Of a stretch of DNA of 64,000 nt, positions 50,747 through 59,763 are shown piece by piece (within the stretch, counting starts at the first letter, position 1; each line of letters opens with the position of its first letter). The notes under the pieces are model-generated. The model had not been told where the DNA came from and made no database searches. It saw only the letters and a list, made by a program, of their open reading frames with translations. Both the position numbers and the translations under genes were made by a program. The stretch is from JAVBSX01 sp051660685 (lineage in GTDB: Bacteria; Planctomycetota; Planctomycetia; Pirellulales; Thermoguttaceae): the NCBI GenBank assembly GCA_051660685.1, contig JBOFQB010000111.1:8687-72686 (forward strand), written 5' to 3'.

Positions 50747-53700
50747 TCATTTGGAACAGGATTGCAACATTCGGACTGCTTCTTGTGTTGCAGAAAGTTG
50801 CGATTTCAAATCGGCAAGCGACTCGTTTTCCTTAGCAATCACTTCAGGAGGTGCTTTGGAAACAAAAGAGTCGTTGGAGAGTTTTGCTTCTTTTGACTTG
50901 ATGAAACCTTCTAGTTTGACAATTTCCTTTTCCTTTTTCGCCAATTCGGCTTGAACGTCAATCAGGTCTGCCAAATCAACAAAAACGTCAATTCCAGGAA
51001 GTGAAACAGTTCCGGCAAGAGAAGGGGCAACGATTTCCGGTCCAAATCCAGTTCCTTTTGCGCCCGACATTGACAGAAAATAAGGCTGCATCATTCGCAA
51101 CTGTTCTGCAATTTGGGGTTCACAACGAACAGAAAAACGGATTTCCGTTTTCGGCGGAACATTCTGTCTCGCCCGAATATCACGAATCGCTCGCAAAACA
51201 TCCTGAAACCTCGCAAACTGAGATTCAATCTCAGAATCAACGGCTCCCAAATCGGCAATCGGCCAATTCGCAATCGCAATACTTTCGGCTGCTTTTTCAG
51301 GACGCGCTCTCATTCCCGGCAAACCGCGAATCGGTGCAAATTCCCCCAATCGTTGCCAAACCTCTTCCGTTACAAAGGGAATAATCGGATGAAGCAATCG
51401 GAGCAAATTGTCCAGAACATGAACGAGAACCTGTTGTGCAACCGGGCGCAAAGTTTGGTCGGCAAGACGGTATTTGACCATTTCAACGTAAAAACTGCAA
51501 AATTCGTCCCAAGCGAACTCATACAACATTCGGGCTGCATCTGCAAAACGGTATGAATCAAGAGCTGAAGTCGTTGCGTCAATCACCGTTGCTAATCGGC
51601 TCAAAATCCATTTGTCTTCCAACATTTCAGGAACAAAAGAATCAGACCTGTTGATCTCTGTATTCAATCCCGATTCAAACGACATCATAACGAAACGACT
51701 TGCGTTCCAGATTTTATTACAGAAATTTCGGGCAACCTCAAATCGTTCGCCGACAACCGCTCCTTGCGGAAGTGCCCGTTCTTCTTCTGTTCGAGCCCAT
51801 TGTGTTGCAAAATCCTTCCTGCATTTTGGACAGGTGATAATCGGCAGAATCCGGTTTTTTTTGGTCTGTTCCACAACCGCAAGACAATGAGGACACTCAA
51901 AATCGAGCGGGAGACAGACATCTTGCGATTCCGTCGTCAAATAGGCAAGTGCAAAGCGTAAAGCATCCGCCCCAAATTTGTCCATAACCGAAATCGGGTC
52001 AATCCCATTTCCTTTCGACTTGGACATTCCTTCACCATATTTGTCCAGAATCTTTGGATGAATGTACACCTCATAAAACGGTATTTCGCCGACATCGAAT
52101 AAACCGGCAAGAACCATTCTCGCAACCCAAAGAGTGATAATGTCCCGACTCGTAATCAACACATTAGTCGGGTAATAATACGCCAATTCGGGGGTATTAT
52201 CAGGCCAACCTAACGTTGAATGAGGCCAAAGTGCGCTGCTGAACCAAGTATCCAACACGTCTTCTTCCTGAATGAATGTGAAACCGGGAACCGCATTTGC
52301 GTCAAGGTCTTCTTCTTGTGAACAGATCCACCATTCTGATTTCGCCTCATCCCAAGTCCACAAAATGTCATTCCGACCTGAAAAGGCCCGTTTCAAATCC
52401 GTTTCACTTGCCCCTTGACAATACCAAATCGGAATTCGGTGTCCCCACCATAATTGCCGACCAATCGGCCAATCCCGTTTTTCGCCCAACCAATCGATAT
52501 AACCTTTTGCATAACGACCGGGGATAATGGAGACCTCGTTGTTTTCAACAGCATTGATTGCCGATTGTGAGAGTTGTTCCATCTTGACGAACCATTGATC
52601 GTTCAAAAACGGTTCAATCGGCGTCTTAGAACGGTCACTGTGAGCCAATTCGATCTTACGGTCCTCGACTTTGACCAACAGACCTTGCTCCTCAAGATCA
52701 GCAACGACCATTTTGCGTGCATCTTTGATACATTTCCCGCAATACACCCCCGCCTGTTCGTTGAGCGTCCCGTCCCGATTCAAAATGTTAATCATCTCTA
52801 ATTTCAATCGCAGACCGACTTCGTAATCGTTCGGATCGTGAGCAGGTGTAATCTTCACACAACCTGTTCCTTTATCCGGTTTCGCCCAAATATCAAGCAC
52901 AATCGGGATTTCCCGATTCAAAAGCGGCAGAAGAACTTTGCGACCTTCTTGCGACATTTGGACATATTGCTGCATCTGGATGAGTTGTTCTGACGCTTTA
53001 AGGGCGAGAATTCCGTCCAATTCCGCTTGAACCCCCAATCGATCTTTTTCCGACACCGTTTTCAGTTCCGTTTGCAATTCCTCAATCTTTTGCTCCAAAT
53101 ACGCAAGAGGATTGGGATGAACCGCAATCGCCGTATCACCGAGCATTGTTTCAGGTCGGGTCGTTGCAACAACCAGAAATTCGGGTTCTCCCGGTTGAGG
53201 ATCAACAACAGGATACCGAATGTGCCAAAAATGTCCGTCAACTGTTTCGTGAAACACTTCATCATCACTAACAGCGGTTTGCAGGAACGTGTCCCAATTG
53301 ACCAAGCGTTTTCCTCGATAAATCAGTTGCTCCTGAAACAATTTGAAGAAAAAATGCCGGACTGCTTTTGCGCAAAGGGGATCGAGTGTAAACCGGGTTC
53401 GTTCCCAATCGCAAGAACAGCCCATTTCTTTGAGTTGATTGATGATTCGGGCCTGATATTCATTTTTCCAATCCCAAATCCGTTGAATGAGAGCGTCTCG
53501 CCCAATGTCATGTCGGGTCTTCTTTTCCCTTTCAAAGAGTTGACGTTCGACAACAGCTTGGGTTGCGATTCCAGCATGATCGACTCCGGGAATCCAAAGA
53601 GCTTCAAACCCTTGCATCCGTTTCATTCGGATCATGATGTCCTGCAACGAATCGTTCAGCGCATGTCCCAAATGTAAAGCCCCTGTCACATTCGGCGGGG

Positions 53701-53851
53701 GAATAACAATGGTGTACGGTTTTTTGACCTCCCCGGTTTTGGGATCAACAGTATGGGGGGTACTGTGAAAGTATTTTTTTTCGTCCCAAAACGCCGACCA
53801 ACGAAGTTGGGCGGATTTGGGGTCATATTGTTTGGGCAATTCGTTGAACAT
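50747..53851 (-). CDS. valS: valine--tRNA ligase
   Basis: ValRS charges tRNA-Val and edits mischarged threonine. The 1034-residue class I synthetase has PPNVTGALHLGHALND (HIGH-type), TTRPETMLGDTAIAVHP (editing domain), RPGKGTGCVKITPAHDPNDYEVG-like editing core, GEGMSKSKGNGIDP (KMSKS) and a C-terminal coiled coil (LAKKEKEIVKLEGFIKSKEAKLSND). A Cys-rich insert with CPHC and CPKC after the KMSKS region probably binds zinc, a feature I associate with planctomycete ValRS. ATG 53851 is the family start; the open frame to 54016 is not conserved. A control element such as a T-box was not seen. Confidence 0.95.
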   Translation of the reverse strand: MFNELPKQYDPKSAQLRWSAFWDEKKYFHSTPHTVDPKTGEVKKPYTIVIPPPNVTGALHLGHALNDSLQDIMIRMKRMQGFEALWIPGVDHAGIATQAVVERQLFEREKKTRHDIGRDALIQRIWDWKNEYQARIINQLKEMGCSCDWERTRFTLDPLCAKAVRHFFFKLFQEQLIYRGKRLVNWDTFLQTAVSDDEVFHETVDGHFWHIRYPVVDPQPGEPEFLVVATTRPETMLGDTAIAVHPNPLAYLEQKIEELQTELKTVSEKDRLGVQAELDGILALKASEQLIQMQQYVQMSQEGRKVLLPLLNREIPIVLDIWAKPDKGTGCVKITPAHDPNDYEVGLRLKLEMINILNRDGTLNEQAGVYCGKCIKDARKMVVADLEEQGLLVKVEDRKIELAHSDRSKTPIEPFLNDQWFVKMEQLSQSAINAVENNEVSIIPGRYAKGYIDWLGEKRDWPIGRQLWWGHRIPIWYCQGASETDLKRAFSGRNDILWTWDEAKSEWWICSQEEDLDANAVPGFTFIQEEDVLDTWFSSALWPHSTLGWPDNTPELAYYYPTNVLITSRDIITLWVARMVLAGLFDVGEIPFYEVYIHPKILDKYGEGMSKSKGNGIDPISVMDKFGADALRFALAYLTTESQDVCLPLDFECPHCLAVVEQTKKNRILPIITCPKCRKDFATQWARTEEERALPQGAVVGERFEVARNFCNKIWNASRFVMMSFESGLNTEINRSDSFVPEMLEDKWILSRLATVIDATTSALDSYRFADAARMLYEFAWDEFCSFYVEMVKYRLADQTLRPVAQQVLVHVLDNLLRLLHPIIPFVTEEVWQRLGEFAPIRGLPGMRARPEKAAESIAIANWPIADLGAVDSEIESQFARFQDVLRAIRDIRARQNVPPKTEIRFSVRCEPQIAEQLRMMQPYFLSMSGAKGTGFGPEIVAPSLAGTVSLPGIDVFVDLADLIDVQAELAKKEKEIVKLEGFIKSKEAKLSNDSFVSKAPPEVIAKENESLADLKSQLSATQEAVRMLQSCSK

Positions 53852-54134
53852 TTGAGAAAAGGGGATAAAACAAGGACCTGACCCGATTTCCCCTATCAAC
53901 ACCTTGATATGTGGGAAAAAACAGGGAAAACAGAGACACAGGATTGTACCGTATGATTTTCTCTTCGACAAGACGGCGAAAAAGACGACAAGGAAGCAAC
54001 CTAGTTGACGCAACACCCCTTCATCAACTATACTGCCCGGAGTTCGTTGACCGTTTTGTCTTGATTCATCTCGACATCACACATCTATTTCATTTCCCTT
54101 TCGTCACCTACTTCACTTTTTCAGGAGAATCCTT

Positions 54135-54986
54135 ATGAAACTCGGCATGAACCTTTTACTTTGGATGGACACGTTGACAGATGACCGGCTTCCTCTCTTG
54201 GAAATGGTCAAGGAAATCGGTTATGATGTCGTCGAACTCCCCATGTTTGACAAAAATGTCGCAAATGCGGCAAAATGGGGAAAACGGCTTGACGAACTGG
54301 GATTGTTAAGGAGCGGGACATGTGCTTATGGACCGGATGATAACATGATTAGTGCTGATCCGAAAATCCGTCGTCAGGGAATCGACACCAACAAAGCGAT
54401 ACTGGACTGTTGTGCAGCAGCGGGCTGCAAAGTTATGGCGGGCAACTCCGCCTCATCTCTCGGCGTTTTTACGGGAAAAGGTCCAACAGAAGACGAATTC
54501 AAATGGGCGGTTGAAGGTATGCAGGAAGTCGCCGAACATGCCCAAAAAGTCAATGTCATGATTGCAATGGAAGCACTCAACCGGTTTGAAGCCTATTTCG
54601 TCAACTGTGCTGAAGATGGTGTCAAATTTGTTAAAGCCGTTAATCATCCTTTCTGCGGAATGATGTATGACACGTTTCATTCCCATATCGAGGAAAAGAA
54701 CATTCCAAGCGCAATCCGATCTCTCAAAGACGTTCTCAAACATGTCCACATCTCGGAATGTGACCGAAGTACCCCGGGTCAGGGAAATGTGCGTTGGAAA
54801 GAAAACTTCGACACGTTGCATGAAATCGGATACAACGGTTTCTTCGTCGTTGAAGCATTTGGAACTGCTTTACCTAAATTAGCAGCTGCAACGAAAATCT
54901 GGCGGAAAATGTACTCGACCGAACGACAACTCGCTGTTGACGCTCTTGCCTTTATGAAAGAAGAAATCGGCAAACGTTGGAAATGA
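54135..54986 (+). CDS. TIM-barrel sugar epimerase/isomerase (D-tagatose 3-epimerase-like)
   Basis: The 283-residue cytoplasmic protein is most like D-tagatose/D-psicose 3-epimerases and related hydroxypyruvate isomerases. Metal ligands are seen in MIAMEALNRFEAYF (Glu), CGMMYDTFHSHIEE (Asp and His), HVHISECDRSTPGQG (His) and FFVVEAFG (Glu). ATG 54135 has AGGAGA upstream, and the protein starts MKLGMNLLLW as in the family. It probably interconverts ketoses or keto-acid sugars released by the hydrolases in this region, but the exact substrate is not determinable. Confidence 0.88.
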   Translation: MKLGMNLLLWMDTLTDDRLPLLEMVKEIGYDVVELPMFDKNVANAAKWGKRLDELGLLRSGTCAYGPDDNMISADPKIRRQGIDTNKAILDCCAAAGCKVMAGNSASSLGVFTGKGPTEDEFKWAVEGMQEVAEHAQKVNVMIAMEALNRFEAYFVNCAEDGVKFVKAVNHPFCGMMYDTFHSHIEEKNIPSAIRSLKDVLKHVHISECDRSTPGQGNVRWKENFDTLHEIGYNGFFVVEAFGTALPKLAAATKIWRKMYSTERQLAVDALAFMKEEIGKRWK

Positions 54987-55179
54987 GAGGAATAGGGGAC
55001 AGGGGTTGGGGGATAGTGAGGAAGGAGTTCCCCGTTTAGCCGCGATACAACGTATCGCGTGTTCTGAACCGTTAAAATACGCGCGGAACGTTGTTCCTCG
55101 GCTAAACGACACATCCATTCTCTATCCCCAATCCCCTACACCCTATTCCCCAACCCCTATTCCCTACCTCCCCCCTTTC
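54987..55179. repeat. G-tract / B module / C-tract composite element
   Basis: A G-rich tract (GGGGACAGGGGTTGGGGG..., about 54990-55022) precedes a B module (55034-55107), followed by a C-rich tract (55118-55179) with seven runs of three or more C. The layout equals that at 22321-22542. It fills the gap between the epimerase and the prepilin peptidase genes. Confidence 0.85.
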
Positions 55180-55182
55180 TCC

Positions 55183-55959
55183 ATGAATCTGTTTCTGCTG
55201 TTTTGGATAACTCTTTGCGGACTTGCAATCGGCAGTTTTCTCAACGTCGTCATTTATCGATTGCCCCAACGTCAAAGTCTTTCATTCCCCCCCTCACATT
55301 GTCCCAACTGTCAACATCCGATTCGTTGGTTTGACAATATGCCGGTTCTATCTTGGTTCATTTTACGCGGAAAATGTCGGGACTGTCAGGAACCAATCAG
55401 CCGACGATACCCGATTATTGAGGCGATTTGCGGATTCGTGTTCTTTCTGTTCGGCTTTCATGCTCTCTTTTGTGCAGCCGAACCTCTTGAACAGGCAATG
55501 ATACTGACCGCGCAGAACCTGATTTTGTTTTGCACCCTTTTTGCAGCCGGAATGATCGAATTTGACCGAAAAACCGTTCCAACGGTTTTGTTTCTCCCCG
55601 CTTTGCTGATCGGTTTCCCTCTCTTCTTTGTCACATCTTCCCTTATCAATCTGTCACTGTCGATGTTCGTAAGTGTAGACATGGTATTGGGAACATTCTT
55701 TTGCCTAAAAAGAGAGTATCGCTGCGATTGGTTTTGGGGAATGATTCTGCTTGGACTGTTTACCCCTTTGCTGTTGTTTTTCTTTGTCGTTGTAATGACA
55801 CTGATTGGATTGGGGATTGCCCGTTTGTGCAAGAAGGACATCCCCCCGATCCTGCTTCTCTGCATCTGGACGGTTGTTGGACAAATCGGTATCCTTCCTG
55901 TTGAACATATTGCCCAACAGTTTGATCGGTTGAGAATCTGGTTGCTTCTTTCCGTGTAA
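55183..55959 (+). CDS. prepilin peptidase (type IV leader peptidase)
   Basis: This inner-membrane aspartic peptidase cleaves and methylates prepilin-like leaders. The 258-residue protein has GLAIGSFLNVVIYRLPQ, the cytoplasmic zinc-type CPNC...CRDC pair, RRYPIIEAICGFVFF and a first active-site region MIEFDRKTVP. The second motif, normally GxGD(x)KL, reads YRCDWFWG: the Asp is present but the glycines are replaced, so activity is uncertain. About seven hydrophobic helices follow. ATG 55183 is chosen because upstream codons are the C-tract and B module. Its likely partner ATPase gene is at 20410-22128, far from here. Confidence 0.88.
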   Translation: MNLFLLFWITLCGLAIGSFLNVVIYRLPQRQSLSFPPSHCPNCQHPIRWFDNMPVLSWFILRGKCRDCQEPISRRYPIIEAICGFVFFLFGFHALFCAAEPLEQAMILTAQNLILFCTLFAAGMIEFDRKTVPTVLFLPALLIGFPLFFVTSSLINLSLSMFVSVDMVLGTFFCLKREYRCDWFWGMILLGLFTPLLLFFFVVVMTLIGLGIARLCKKDIPPILLLCIWTVVGQIGILPVEHIAQQFDRLRIWLLLSV

Positions 55960-56035
55960 AAGTGTAAAAGGTAAAACTCCTGTGTTGACGGACAGGGGTT
56001 TACACATCATACTGTTGACGAAGGAGACTCCAATT

Positions 56036-57484
56036 ATGCTCAAACAAACTGTCACAATGAGAACCAATCGTCGGACTTTTTTGAAAACAACAGTTGCGAA
56101 CACTGCACTTGCCGTTTCGTCGACAATTGCAACCCCGGTTTTGATTCCAGCCCGTTCTTTAGGACGTGAAAACAACATTCCGCCAAGTGAACGGGTCGTT
56201 ATGGGATTGATCGGTTGCGGCGATCATGGTCGCGGTTGGAATCTCCCGCTCATGTTTGACAACCCGCTCCAACAGGTCATTGCCGTTTGCGACGTCGATC
56301 AACTGAGAATGGAACAGGCCCGAAATCTGGTCAATTCGTTTTATAACGAGAAAAATGGACGAAATGACTATGATTGTTCGGTTCATCCCGATTTTCGAGA
56401 TGTCCTGAATCGCAAGGACATTGACGCCGTTTGCATTGTGACGCCCGATCATTGGCATGTTCTCATGTCCGTTGCCGCAATGAAAGCGGGCAAAGACGTG
56501 ATTTGCGAAAAACCGACCTTAACGGTTGAAGAGGGGCGAATTCTTTCACAGACGCAGAAAGAGACAGGTGCAGTCTTTCAGACAGCATCGGAGAATCGTT
56601 CGATTGACGAATACCAACGGATTGTGGAACTGGTCCGAAACGGGCAATTAGGGGAACTGCGGAACATGAAGGTTCTTCTTCCGCCCGGATTGGTTGACAA
56701 GGGGAAAATAGGCGGGTCATTTGAGATTTGCGAGGTTCCCAAGACGCTTGATTATGAAAAATGGATTGGTCCGGCCCCAATGAAGCCGCATATTCCGGCC
56801 CGACTTCATTACAATTGGCGTTGGAATCTGGATTATAGTGGGGGATCGATTACAGATTGGGGGGCGCATCTCATCAATTTAGCGCAATGGGCGAACGGGA
56901 CGGACGAAACGGGTCCGGTTGAGGTTTGTGGACAAGGGGATTACCCTGATTTTGGCGAAGTCTGGAACGCAACGCCTACATTTGACGTTCAGTATCGGTA
57001 TAAGAACGGCGTAAAGATGCGGGTCTGGTCAGAAGTTCCCGGGATCAAATTTGAGGGGACGAAAGGTTGGGTCCTCAATCGTGGTTGGAGAGGAACGACA
57101 ACGGCGAGTGATGAGGCGTTGTTGAGTTGGCAACCGGGAGAGGGGGATATTTCCTTGACCCGAAAAAGCAGTGTTGTTGGAAAATCGGGTCCTTCCCCGA
57201 TTACGGGACGTTCAATGGGGGGAGAGCATGTTGATTTTGCGGAATGTGTCAAATCACGGAAACCATGTTATTACACGGCGGAATGTGGACATCGCAATCA
57301 CACGATTGCTCATATTGCGAATGTTTCGATGAAGCTGAACGGGGCGAGTTTATTCTGGAATCCTGAACAGGAGTGTTTTTCGGGCGCGGGTGCTGAAGAG
57401 GCGAATCAGAGCATGTTCTTGCGACGCGAACAGAGGGAACCCTGGACATTTGCGTATGTTGACTCTTGGATCAACCTCGGTTAA
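56036..57484 (+). CDS. Tat-exported Gfo/Idh/MocA-family oxidoreductase
   Basis: These NAD(P)-dependent sugar oxidoreductases are highly expanded in planctomycetes. The 482-residue protein starts at ATG 56036 (AAGGAG nine bases upstream) with a twin-arginine signal MRTNRRTFLKTTVANTALAV inside the first 30 residues. The Rossmann motif VMGLIGCGDHGRGW, VTPDHWHVLMSVAAMKAGKDVICEKP (EKP) and a second domain with GGSITDWGAHLINLAQWA follow. Substrate is unknown; export with cofactor suggests the enzyme folds before Tat transport. Confidence 0.92.
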   Translation: MLKQTVTMRTNRRTFLKTTVANTALAVSSTIATPVLIPARSLGRENNIPPSERVVMGLIGCGDHGRGWNLPLMFDNPLQQVIAVCDVDQLRMEQARNLVNSFYNEKNGRNDYDCSVHPDFRDVLNRKDIDAVCIVTPDHWHVLMSVAAMKAGKDVICEKPTLTVEEGRILSQTQKETGAVFQTASENRSIDEYQRIVELVRNGQLGELRNMKVLLPPGLVDKGKIGGSFEICEVPKTLDYEKWIGPAPMKPHIPARLHYNWRWNLDYSGGSITDWGAHLINLAQWANGTDETGPVEVCGQGDYPDFGEVWNATPTFDVQYRYKNGVKMRVWSEVPGIKFEGTKGWVLNRGWRGTTTASDEALLSWQPGEGDISLTRKSSVVGKSGPSPITGRSMGGEHVDFAECVKSRKPCYYTAECGHRNHTIAHIANVSMKLNGASLFWNPEQECFSGAGAEEANQSMFLRREQREPWTFAYVDSWINLG

Positions 57485-57511
57485 GCAAGATTAACGTCTT
57501 GTCGTTTTGTC

Positions 57512-57583
57512 GTTTAGCCGAGGAACAACGTTCCGCGCGTATTGAAATCTCTCTACACGCGATACGTTGTATCGCGGCGAAAC
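57512..57583. repeat. B module
   Basis: The same 72-bp nested palindrome in the orientation GTTTAGCCGAGGAACAAC... to ...CGTTGTATCGCGGCGAAAC (one base changed in the last arm). It separates two convergent genes and may serve as a terminator. Confidence 0.9.
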
Positions 57584-57622
57584 AGTCGGTCTCTTCAACC
57601 AAATAAGCTCCGGGAAGTGCGG

Positions 57623-59002
57623 TTATTCGATTTGAACCTGGACCGTTCCGCGCGAGTTGGACAAATCAGCAGTCGGTTCGTTGATTCGCAAAAAAAGTAA
57701 GCCCGTTTGTTCACATTTCCAAACCGTTTCCGTTCCAATTGCAAACGGATTGCGAAAATCGGCGGAAACACGACTGCTTTTTGCAGGGGTTGGGGATACA
57801 TCGGAAGTTCGAGATGGGTCGGTTGGAATGACAGAGCCGATTAACAGGCCGATTGGGAATTTGGCGTGATAATCGAGCGTAACCCCATTTGGTTCCGACT
57901 TCCAGGTCTCCCCGTTTCGCCGAATTTGGAATTGACCTCTTGCCCGAAAGGTGTACCTCTGCCCCTTTTCAACTTGAATGCCCGTGTTTGTCCAACCCCA
58001 ACCAAGCGGAATCGTCCGACTCTCTCCCCCTTTTTTAAGCGGTTGACCCGGTTGAAAATCAGCAATTGCACTTCGTTTGAAATCATAACCGTAATCGAGA
58101 TTCCGCAGAAAATCCGCCCAATCCCATTCCAAACGCTTTTCAGGTTGTTGGGCAATCCGTTCAAGAAAATGTTGATTAAAATCAGAATGTGAAACTTGGG
58201 GCGCAAGATCACGCAACCAATCACCATACTGAGGATGTCCGTCCAAAAACGCCGCAATTGCCCAATTTCGGGCATAAGGCTTCTTGTCCCCGTCCTCATC
58301 AAAGGGGAGCGAGAGCAGATTTGCTAAGGTTCCCAATTCCGATAGGTCAACCATTTCGCGGACCAAGCGAATCCGACCCCAGTTGGGCACTTCCTCTTTA
58401 TTTCCGGGCATGTACCGAATCGTCAACTGTTTCGACTTTTCATCCCAATGATGTGTTGCAAGGAGTTCGGCAAGACCTTCTGAATACCAACGAGGTCCGA
58501 TTGCGCCAAACAGATAACTCATGAGTCCATGTACACCTTCATGGAGGAGTAGATGACGTTGATAATAATCACTGGACTGTTGACGAATCCAAAGCCAATA
58601 TCCTTGTGAATAACCATGTCGAAGTTGTGGAACCTTTTGCAACAGATTGGTGTTGGAAAAGACGTTCCAATCGCCGAGTAGAACCCCAATCATCTGCCAA
58701 TTCTGGCAATTTTGCAAATTGACGTGAAAATAATCACACCAAAGGGGAACAGCGGCGTCGAAGATTTCGGGCAATCGGTCAATTTCTGGCGAAGCGGGCA
58801 AATCGGTGTACAGCGTCAAATACTTTCCCGGAATCACCCGAATTTCCGAGTTCGTCTTAGGACGATCATTGGGCCAATTCCTTCGTAATTGTTCACCTTG
58901 CTTGAGCGCAACATTGAGCGAATCGGGCGATCCGGCTTCTATTTGGCGGGAACAGCCCAAAAGAACAAAAAAAAGTAATCCGCACAAAGGAAAAAGCCGC
59001 AT
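57623..59002 (-). CDS. lipoprotein gluzincin-like metallopeptidase with lectin-like tail
   Basis: The 459-residue protein has a lipoprotein signal (LLFFVLLGC), an N-terminal domain, and a peptidase MA-like zinc site HLLLHEGVHGLMSY (HExxH) with the third ligand in RWYSEGLAELLATHH. After the catalytic part a C-terminal domain of about 130 residues (RYTFRARGQFQIRRNGETWKSEPNG...FPIGLLIGSV) resembles PA-IL/LecA-like galactose-binding beta sandwiches. This combination suggests a surface peptidase that binds glycans. It is monocistronic by position. The 170-base gap before the next gene (59003-59169) holds no gene. Confidence 0.8.
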   Translation of the reverse strand: MRLFPLCGLLFFVLLGCSRQIEAGSPDSLNVALKQGEQLRRNWPNDRPKTNSEIRVIPGKYLTLYTDLPASPEIDRLPEIFDAAVPLWCDYFHVNLQNCQNWQMIGVLLGDWNVFSNTNLLQKVPQLRHGYSQGYWLWIRQQSSDYYQRHLLLHEGVHGLMSYLFGAIGPRWYSEGLAELLATHHWDEKSKQLTIRYMPGNKEEVPNWGRIRLVREMVDLSELGTLANLLSLPFDEDGDKKPYARNWAIAAFLDGHPQYGDWLRDLAPQVSHSDFNQHFLERIAQQPEKRLEWDWADFLRNLDYGYDFKRSAIADFQPGQPLKKGGESRTIPLGWGWTNTGIQVEKGQRYTFRARGQFQIRRNGETWKSEPNGVTLDYHAKFPIGLLIGSVIPTDPSRTSDVSPTPAKSSRVSADFRNPFAIGTETVWKCEQTGLLFLRINEPTADLSNSRGTVQVQIE

Positions 59003-59169
59003 CTTTACAGGGCAACGTCAATAATTTGGATTTTGGGTAAGAACTGAACCAAGTTAAGCCAGTTGTACTGTTTCATTTAACAACATATTTTTCCTACTTA
59101 GAACGGTTAACGATTCTCGATGCAGAACACACTAGGCGGAAAACACAATAAGGCTAACCCGAGATTGAA

Positions 59170-59763
59170 TCAAAATAAAACAAGTTGTTTCTTTTGTTTC
59201 TTCGCCCCCTCCCGTTGGTGATAGACTTGTAACCCCTTTAACGACACTACTGCACCATGCTCAATAAAAACGTCGAAAAACAACGCAGGGTTGCAACCCC
59301 AGTAAATCATTGCACACGACATCGGTGCTCCTTTTCCTTCGTCTTTGCCGTTAACGAGAAAACGAAGCCGGGTGTCGTAGAGAAAACAAATCGAAGTCGC
59401 TTTGCTCCAGATATACTCTTTCCAATGTCGGGTATTTGTCGCAACAGGAATCAAGGCAAGGACCTCTGATCCCTGTTCGGCGTGCGCGTAAGCACATCTG
59501 GAAAGCCAGTTCTTGATTGAAGTTCCCCGAATCCTGTCCGCTCCGTAAGGAGGATTGACATAAATGGTGGGAAAATCCCACGATTGTTTCAGACCATCAT
59601 CTTTCGGTAATCGGTATTCTGTTGCTGCACATACAATCGAATACCGATTGGAACACGGATCAAGCGAAATTTCTCCACCAAACACGGTCTTGACTGCCCT
59701 CACATACTTTTGAGGGGTACACCAATCGACACTTTGCGAGTTTACTGTTCTTCCGGCAGTCAT
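59170..59763 (-). CDS. phage-type DNA N6-adenine methyltransferase (Dam family)
   Basis: The 197-residue protein matches the small phage-type DNA N-6-adenine methyltransferases: VDWCTPQKYVRAVKTVFGG, ISLDPCSNRYSIV, RLPKDDGLKQSWDFPTIYVNPPYG (catalytic NPPY) and VLALIPVATNTRHWKEYIW. ATG 59763 overlaps the upstream endonuclease stop as ATGA, so the two are translated together and form an R-M pair. Such enzymes usually occur in phages as solitary methylases; pairing with a nuclease is unusual. Recognition site is unknown. Confidence 0.85.
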   Translation of the reverse strand: MTAGRTVNSQSVDWCTPQKYVRAVKTVFGGEISLDPCSNRYSIVCAATEYRLPKDDGLKQSWDFPTIYVNPPYGADRIRGTSIKNWLSRCAYAHAEQGSEVLALIPVATNTRHWKEYIWSKATSICFLYDTRLRFLVNGKDEGKGAPMSCAMIYWGCNPALFFDVFIEHGAVVSLKGLQVYHQREGAKKQKKQLVLF

